Below, in pieces: positions 60,636 through 64,000 of a stretch of DNA of 64,000 nucleotides. The stretch's first letter is position 1, and the number at the start of each line of letters is the position of its first letter. The position numbers and the translations under genes were made by a program. The notes under the pieces are model-generated. The model worked only from the letters and a program-made list of their open reading frames with translations. It was not told where the DNA came from and did no database searches. This DNA comes from Paenibacillus pabuli NBRC 13638 (lineage in GTDB: Bacteria > Bacillota > Bacilli > Paenibacillales > Paenibacillaceae): positions 1 through 64,000 of the forward strand of contig NZ_BCNM01000011.1 of NCBI RefSeq assembly GCF_001514495.1. The letters are read 5' to 3'.

Positions 60636-60663
60636 TTACCCGATTTATAGTAGCTGTGCGTGA

Positions 60664-60852
60664 TTATACGCGAGTCACTTTACCGGCTTTCAGTGCACGG
60701 GTGCTTACGTATACACGTTTTGGTTTACCGTTCACGAGAATGCGGACCTTCTGAACGTTTACGCCCCAAGAACGACGGTTACGGTTGTTAGCGTGGGATA
60801 CGTGGTTACCGGTGCCCGGTTTCTTACCTGTCACATAACATTTGCGAGACAT
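60664..60852 (-). CDS. rpmB: 50S ribosomal protein L28
   Basis: Ribosomal protein of 62 residues: MSRKCYVTGKKPGTGNHVSH, RRSWGVNVQKVRI, then LVNGKPKRVYVSTRALKAGK. Only one Cys is present, so this is the zinc-independent form. AGGAGGTG lies before the ATG. It is transcribed opposite to spoVM and fakA, as in B. subtilis, where it also faces spoVM. A promoter and a 170-base leader with three stems precede it. Confidence 0.97.
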   Translation of the reverse strand: MSRKCYVTGKKPGTGNHVSHANNRNRRSWGVNVQKVRILVNGKPKRVYVSTRALKAGKVTRV

Positions 60853-61024
60853 AGATTACACCTCCTATCCTAAAATAACCAGTTGCCCTCAGAAGACATG
60901 AATGTCATTCATATGGGCTAAATTGTTCTTCCTGACCGCAATGGTCAGGTTCCAGTAGCTAATGGCGTTGTTCAAGCCGGCATGGCCGGATCATTTCCAT
61001 TACTAAACCTGCATAAAACAATAC
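60853..61024 (-). promoter_or_regulatory. rpmB 5' leader with three stems
   Basis: On the minus strand, from upstream to downstream: CCGGC-CAT-GCCGG (60977-60989), CCTGACC-ATTGC-GGTCAGG (60931-60949), and a longer GCCC/GGGC stem enclosing ATGAAT-GAC-ATTCAT (60885-60918). Such a folded leader suits ribosomal-protein autoregulation, but I know of no described L28 leader that it matches. Confidence 0.4.
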
Positions 61025-61030
61025 TTGAAT

Positions 61031-61060
61031 ATAATATCATATTGAAAAAAGCTTCGTCAA
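61031..61060 (-). promoter_or_regulatory. rpmB sigma-A promoter
   Basis: On the minus strand TTGACG, an 18-base spacer and TATTAT. Confidence 0.75.
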
Positions 61061-61100
61061 CTGATCCAAAAACTTTATTTATTTCTCCTGTCTAATATAG

Positions 61101-61480
61101 TACAATGTTGAATAGTCCATAATACAGCGGTGAACAGGCTGTTGCCGCCGGGAAGCCGGAGAAAAATCGGCCTAAGAGGTCGGTGGTCTGCTTTTTTTTG
61201 GCAACGCTGTGAACTGCGGCATTCCATCATTGGCACCAGTCTCCATGCGGCATTCATGCCGGCTCTTGATACCGGTGCATATCCGTATGCCCCGAATTAG
61301 GGGTAACAGCGATTGCAGGATATCTGTAGCCCGGCCGCCCAGACCGTTAATCCGGCTGACATTCTGTATTGTATGCCTGTGCCGGACAAGGTATGGACGA
61401 AGATTAACGCGATAAGCGTTAGCGCATGAACAGACCAGAACACATCTTGGTGCAAGATGTTCGTGTATCAAGCTAGGAAG
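61101..61480 (+). promoter_or_regulatory. Non-coding upstream region of fakA, hairpin-rich
   Basis: Nearly 390 bases between a TACAAT -10 candidate (61101-61106, weak -35) and the fakA start contain no supportable gene. Hairpins: GCGG-TG-AACAG-GC-TGTTG-CCGC (61127-61148), GCATA-TCCG-TATGC (61277-61290), CCCC-GAATTA-GGGG (61290-61303), GCG...CGC near 61410-61425, and CATCTT-GGTGC-AAGATG (61443-61459) close to the ribosome-binding site. An eight-T run at 61192-61199 follows a GC-rich stretch and could be a weak terminator. Confidence 0.4.
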
Positions 61481-61492
61481 GGGAATTCTCAC

Positions 61493-63301
61493 TTGAGTAT
61501 ACGTTCTTTAAATGGAACAGATTTCACCGCAATGGTACTTGCCGGAGCGGAACAACTTGGACAGCATGCAGAGCACGTCAATTCCCTGAATGTTTTCCCT
61601 GTGCCGGATGGCGATACGGGAACGAACATGAATTTGACAATGAGTGCAGGGGTGGCAGAGATTAAACGCAGAAGTTCTGCCTCCATCGGAGAAGCTGCCG
61701 GTATATTATCGAAAGGCCTGCTAATGGGCGCGCGGGGGAACTCCGGAGTGATTTTGTCACAATTGTTCCGTGGATTCAGTCGTTCAGCTGCTCCTTACGA
61801 GGAACTGAATACACTCCAGTTCGCTGCAGCCCTGCAGAACGGTGTGGACGCGGCTTACAAAGCTGTAGTGAAACCCGTTGAAGGGACCATTCTTACCGTA
61901 GCCAAGGAAGCGGCGAAACATGCCAGCTACTACGCAAGACGGACGAATGATATTACTGAATTAATGAATGAAGTTTTGTTAAAAGCAAAAGAAGCACTGG
62001 CAACGACTCCGGACTTGCTGCCTGTATTGAAACAGGTCGGCGTTGTGGATTCAGGGGGCCAGGGGCTTGTATATATTTACGAGGGCTTTATGGAGGTTCT
62101 GCTACAGAGTGACGGAGTGAGTCGGGCATCTTTGCAAAAAGATGTACAACCATCCGCAGCCGCATCTGCTTTGAAACCAGCTGCACCGGCAGAGGTGGTT
62201 TCTGCGAAGCCTGCACAGCAGGTCATTGTGCCAGAGATGCCCATGTCTGCCCAGGCGAGACTGGAAACGGAAGATATTGAGTTCCTGTATGACATGGAAT
62301 TCTTCATTAACCGGGAGCTGGGAGAGAACGCAGGGGTTGCATTCGATGACGAAGCATTCCGGAAAGCGTTGTCAGTTAATGGGGATTCCATCATTATTAT
62401 TGCTGATGATGAAGTGATCAAGGTGCATGTGCATTCCAAGACACCTGGGGATGTATTAAATCTGGCTCTTCGTTATGGAGAAATCACACAGATTCACATT
62501 CTCAACATGCGGGAGCAGCATCGTGATCTGCTGACAGCAGGCATGGACATTGCGCCTTCGCCTGAACTGTTCGCAGAGATCCCGCCTGAAGCGACGCGCA
62601 GTCTGGAACAAGCCGAGCCACCCGCAGATGAGATGGCCCCATATGGTTTTATCGCCGTATCTTCCGGCGAGGGGATTGCGGAGATTTTTCAAAGTCTAGG
62701 CGTGGATGTGGTTCTGTCTGGTGGACAGACGATGAATCCAAGCACTGAAGATTTTGTGAAAGCGGTGCGTTCAATCGCAGCAGAACAGGTATTTATTTTG
62801 CCGAACAACTCCAATATTGTACTTGCTGCGCAGCAGGCTCGGGAATTGCTTGAAGATGAGCGCCGAATTACGGTGATTCCGAGCAAAACGATTCCTCAGG
62901 GCATGGCAGCGGCTTTTGCTTTCCAGGAGGATGAGTCTGCGGAAACCAACCGTGACCATATGCTTGAAGCGATTAGCCGGGTACAGTCCGGTCAAGTGAC
63001 TCATGCGGTCAGAGATACGCAATATGATGAGCTTGATATCAAAGCGGGACACTACATCGGTATCCACAACTCCAAAATTGTAGCAACGGACGAAAGCATG
63101 CTGCACGCATGTGAAGGCCTGCTGCAACAGATGATGGAAAGCGGAGATGAAGTGGTGACCATCCTTGAAGGGGATGAGGCTACCCCAGAAATTACTGCTG
63201 CGCTTGTAGCATGGCTTGAAGAACAATACCCTGATGCTGAGGTTGAGGTGCATCTTGGAGGACAGCCGGTGTATTATTATCTGTTCTCTGTAGAGTCCTA
63301 A
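61493..63301 (+). CDS. fakA: Fatty acid kinase catalytic subunit FakA (YloV, DAK2-domain)
   Basis: ATP-binding subunit of fatty-acid kinase; it phosphorylates fatty acids carried by a DegV-type FakB protein, feeding phospholipid synthesis. 602 residues: an N-terminal DhaL/DAK2 domain (about 1-200) with the Mg2+/ATP-binding Asp triad in FPVPDGDTGTNM (about 36-47) and GARGNSGVILSQ; a Pro/Ala-rich linker at about 210-245; and a C-terminal domain of about 350 residues. I start at TTG 61493, nine bases after GGAAGGGG. A DegV-family gene, a possible FakB partner, starts 78 bases downstream. Confidence 0.92.
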   Translation: MSIRSLNGTDFTAMVLAGAEQLGQHAEHVNSLNVFPVPDGDTGTNMNLTMSAGVAEIKRRSSASIGEAAGILSKGLLMGARGNSGVILSQLFRGFSRSAAPYEELNTLQFAAALQNGVDAAYKAVVKPVEGTILTVAKEAAKHASYYARRTNDITELMNEVLLKAKEALATTPDLLPVLKQVGVVDSGGQGLVYIYEGFMEVLLQSDGVSRASLQKDVQPSAAASALKPAAPAEVVSAKPAQQVIVPEMPMSAQARLETEDIEFLYDMEFFINRELGENAGVAFDDEAFRKALSVNGDSIIIIADDEVIKVHVHSKTPGDVLNLALRYGEITQIHILNMREQHRDLLTAGMDIAPSPELFAEIPPEATRSLEQAEPPADEMAPYGFIAVSSGEGIAEIFQSLGVDVVLSGGQTMNPSTEDFVKAVRSIAAEQVFILPNNSNIVLAAQQARELLEDERRITVIPSKTIPQGMAAAFAFQEDESAETNRDHMLEAISRVQSGQVTHAVRDTQYDELDIKAGHYIGIHNSKIVATDESMLHACEGLLQQMMESGDEVVTILEGDEATPEITAALVAWLEEQYPDAEVEVHLGGQPVYYYLFSVES

Positions 63302-63302
63302 T

Positions 63303-63341
63303 AGAGGTTGTTCATAAAGCCCTCAATTGACTTTTTGAGCA
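63303..63341. repeat. Short derivative of the 12.4-kb inverted-repeat element
   Basis: TAGAGGTTGTTCA at 63303-63315 is identical to 12363-12375, and TGTTCATAAAG (63309-63319) with CTTTTTGAGCA (63331-63341) are 9-of-11 inverted matches separated by only 11 bases. It looks like both ends of the element with the middle deleted, placed between fakA and degV. Confidence 0.45.
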
Positions 63342-63378
63342 TACACTAATAGCATTTCAGCAAAGAGGAGGGGATCAG

Positions 63379-64000
63379 ATGAGCCAAAAGGTTGCGATCG
63401 TAACCGATAGCACGGCAGATATACCGGAAGAATTGATCCGTAAATACGGGATTCATATTGTTCCGCTGCGTGTTTTGTTCGGGGAAGAAGCTTACGCGGA
63501 CGGCGTTGATCTGACTTCGGAACAGTTCTATGCAAAATTGGAGAAGGCATCTGTGCTGCCCACAACCTCACAGCCTTCTCCCACCGATTTTATGAGTATC
63601 TATAATTCGCTGTTGGATGAGGACCCCGAGCGACCGATTGTATCGATTCATTTGTCTTCCGGCATGAGCGGGACCTATCAATCGGCACTGCTCGGCAAAT
63701 CATTGCTGGAACGTGAGGGCGATATAACGGTACTGGATTCAAAGTCTGCGTCCTATGGATATGGTTTATTGGTTGTACAGGCTGCCGAGCTTGCCGAACA
63801 AGGCAAATCCGCTGCGGAAATCGCTGCGGCTGTAGCTGCCATGCAGCAGAGCCGCAAGCTGTTCTTTCTCGTAGATACATTGGAGTATTTGCAGAAAGGC
63901 GGTCGGATTGGCAAGGCTGCGGCCATTTTGGGAACACTGCTGAATATTAAACCGATCCTGTCCATTGATGAGGAAGGCGTTATTTACGCAGTGGAGAAAG
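63379..64000 (+). CDS. DegV-family fatty acid-binding protein, N-terminal part
   Basis: Partial gene running off the right edge; 207 codons are visible without a stop. DegV/FakB proteins bind a fatty acid and present it to FakA. MSQKVAIVTDSTADIP opens the fold, and the two binding signatures are present: TTSQPSPTDF (phosphate/carboxyl-binding Ser/Thr) and HLSSGMSGTYQSA. FFLVDTLEYLQKGGRIG follows, also conserved. AGAGGAGGGG precedes ATG 63379. The adjacency to fakA supports a FakB role, though many Bacillota have several DegV paralogues. Confidence 0.9.
   Translation, partial: MSQKVAIVTDSTADIPEELIRKYGIHIVPLRVLFGEEAYADGVDLTSEQFYAKLEKASVLPTTSQPSPTDFMSIYNSLLDEDPERPIVSIHLSSGMSGTYQSALLGKSLLEREGDITVLDSKSASYGYGLLVVQAAELAEQGKSAAEIAAAVAAMQQSRKLFFLVDTLEYLQKGGRIGKAAAILGTLLNIKPILSIDEEGVIYAVEK

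Noticed and set aside
60472..60663. A 63-codon frame directly after spoVM on the plus strand
   Set aside because: It runs through the bidirectional spoVM/rpmB terminator, has no ribosome-binding site separate from the spoVM end, and its product has no recognisable pattern.
61172..61492. A 106-codon minus-strand frame between rpmB and fakA
   Set aside because: It lies in the hairpin-rich leader, has no ribosome-binding site and an irregular Arg/Cys-rich composition.
1..64000. CRISPR arrays, tRNA or rRNA genes, prophage or defence islands
   Set aside because: No regularly spaced repeats, no cloverleaf or rRNA sequence, and no phage, toxin-antitoxin or restriction genes were seen; all gene blocks are housekeeping in character.

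Overview
The window reads as chromosomal core sequence from a spore-forming Bacillota, most likely Paenibacillus. The evidence is the full-length spoVM gene (26 codons), gene-order blocks shared with Bacillus subtilis (ytxJ-ccpA; acuA divergent from acsA; rpsD followed by a GGDEF gene; ylaN/ftsW/ylbF/ylbG; and yloA-yloB ... yloC-remA-gmk-rpoZ-coaBC-priA-def-fmt-rsmB-rlmN-prpC-prkC-rsgA-rpe-spoVM-rpmB-fakA), strong Shine-Dalgarno sites with frequent TTG and GTG starts, and a dispersed repeat of a kind I associate with Paenibacillus intergenic regions. I saw no rRNA, tRNA, prophage, transposase gene or CRISPR array.

Layout. 1-3.9 kb: end of gnd, then aroK, a rhodanese, aroA and a CoA-binding protein. 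4.1-7.8 kb: a PTS operon, an EIICBA of the N-acetylglucosamine type overlapping the Enzyme I gene. 7.9-14.6 kb: a PfpI-family protein, a zinc-ribbon protein, ytxJ, ccpA, mtnN, acuA and acsA. The acuA-acsA divergent region carries a probable CcpA operator (cre) and a repeat with terminal inverted repeats. 14.7-24.3 kb: a class A penicillin-binding protein with fibronectin type III repeats, rpsD with a long leader, a GAF/GGDEF protein, a lipoprotein, an M29 aminopeptidase, an HPr-like protein without the active-site segment, and ylaN. 24.5-29.3 kb: a Ca2+/H+ antiporter, an Asp23 protein, ftsW, a YugN-like protein and an M20 amidohydrolase. 29.5-36.7 kb: a bacterial XPB helicase with a helicase-associated partner, ylbF, ylbG, an unrecognised protein, a LysR regulator and a PHP phosphoesterase.

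36.8-64 kb is the ylo-type housekeeping block: rqcH (minus strand), a Ca2+ P-type ATPase, dapF and a homocysteine methyltransferase/MTHFR inserted in the block, yloC-remA-gmk-rpoZ, coaBC-priA, def-fmt-rsmB, rlmN-prpC-prkC, rsgA-rpe, spoVM, rpmB (minus), fakA and the start of a degV-family gene.

Themes. Carbon control: EIICBA, EI, CcpA and AcsA (with a cre site and the AcsA-modifying AcuA) are encoded within about 10 kb, and an HPr-like protein that keeps a Ser46 equivalent but lacks the phospho-His lies 9 kb further on. Translation and quality control: def, fmt, rsmB, rlmN, rsgA, rqcH, rpsD, rpmB. Envelope: PBP1, FtsW, PrkC/PrpC. The least described items are the XPB helicase pair, the truncated HPr-like protein, and several structured leaders (ahead of the Ca2+ ATPase, rpmB, fakA, and between gmk and rpoZ). 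Most start codons were chosen from ribosome-binding-site position, so several genes start downstream of the longest open frame.
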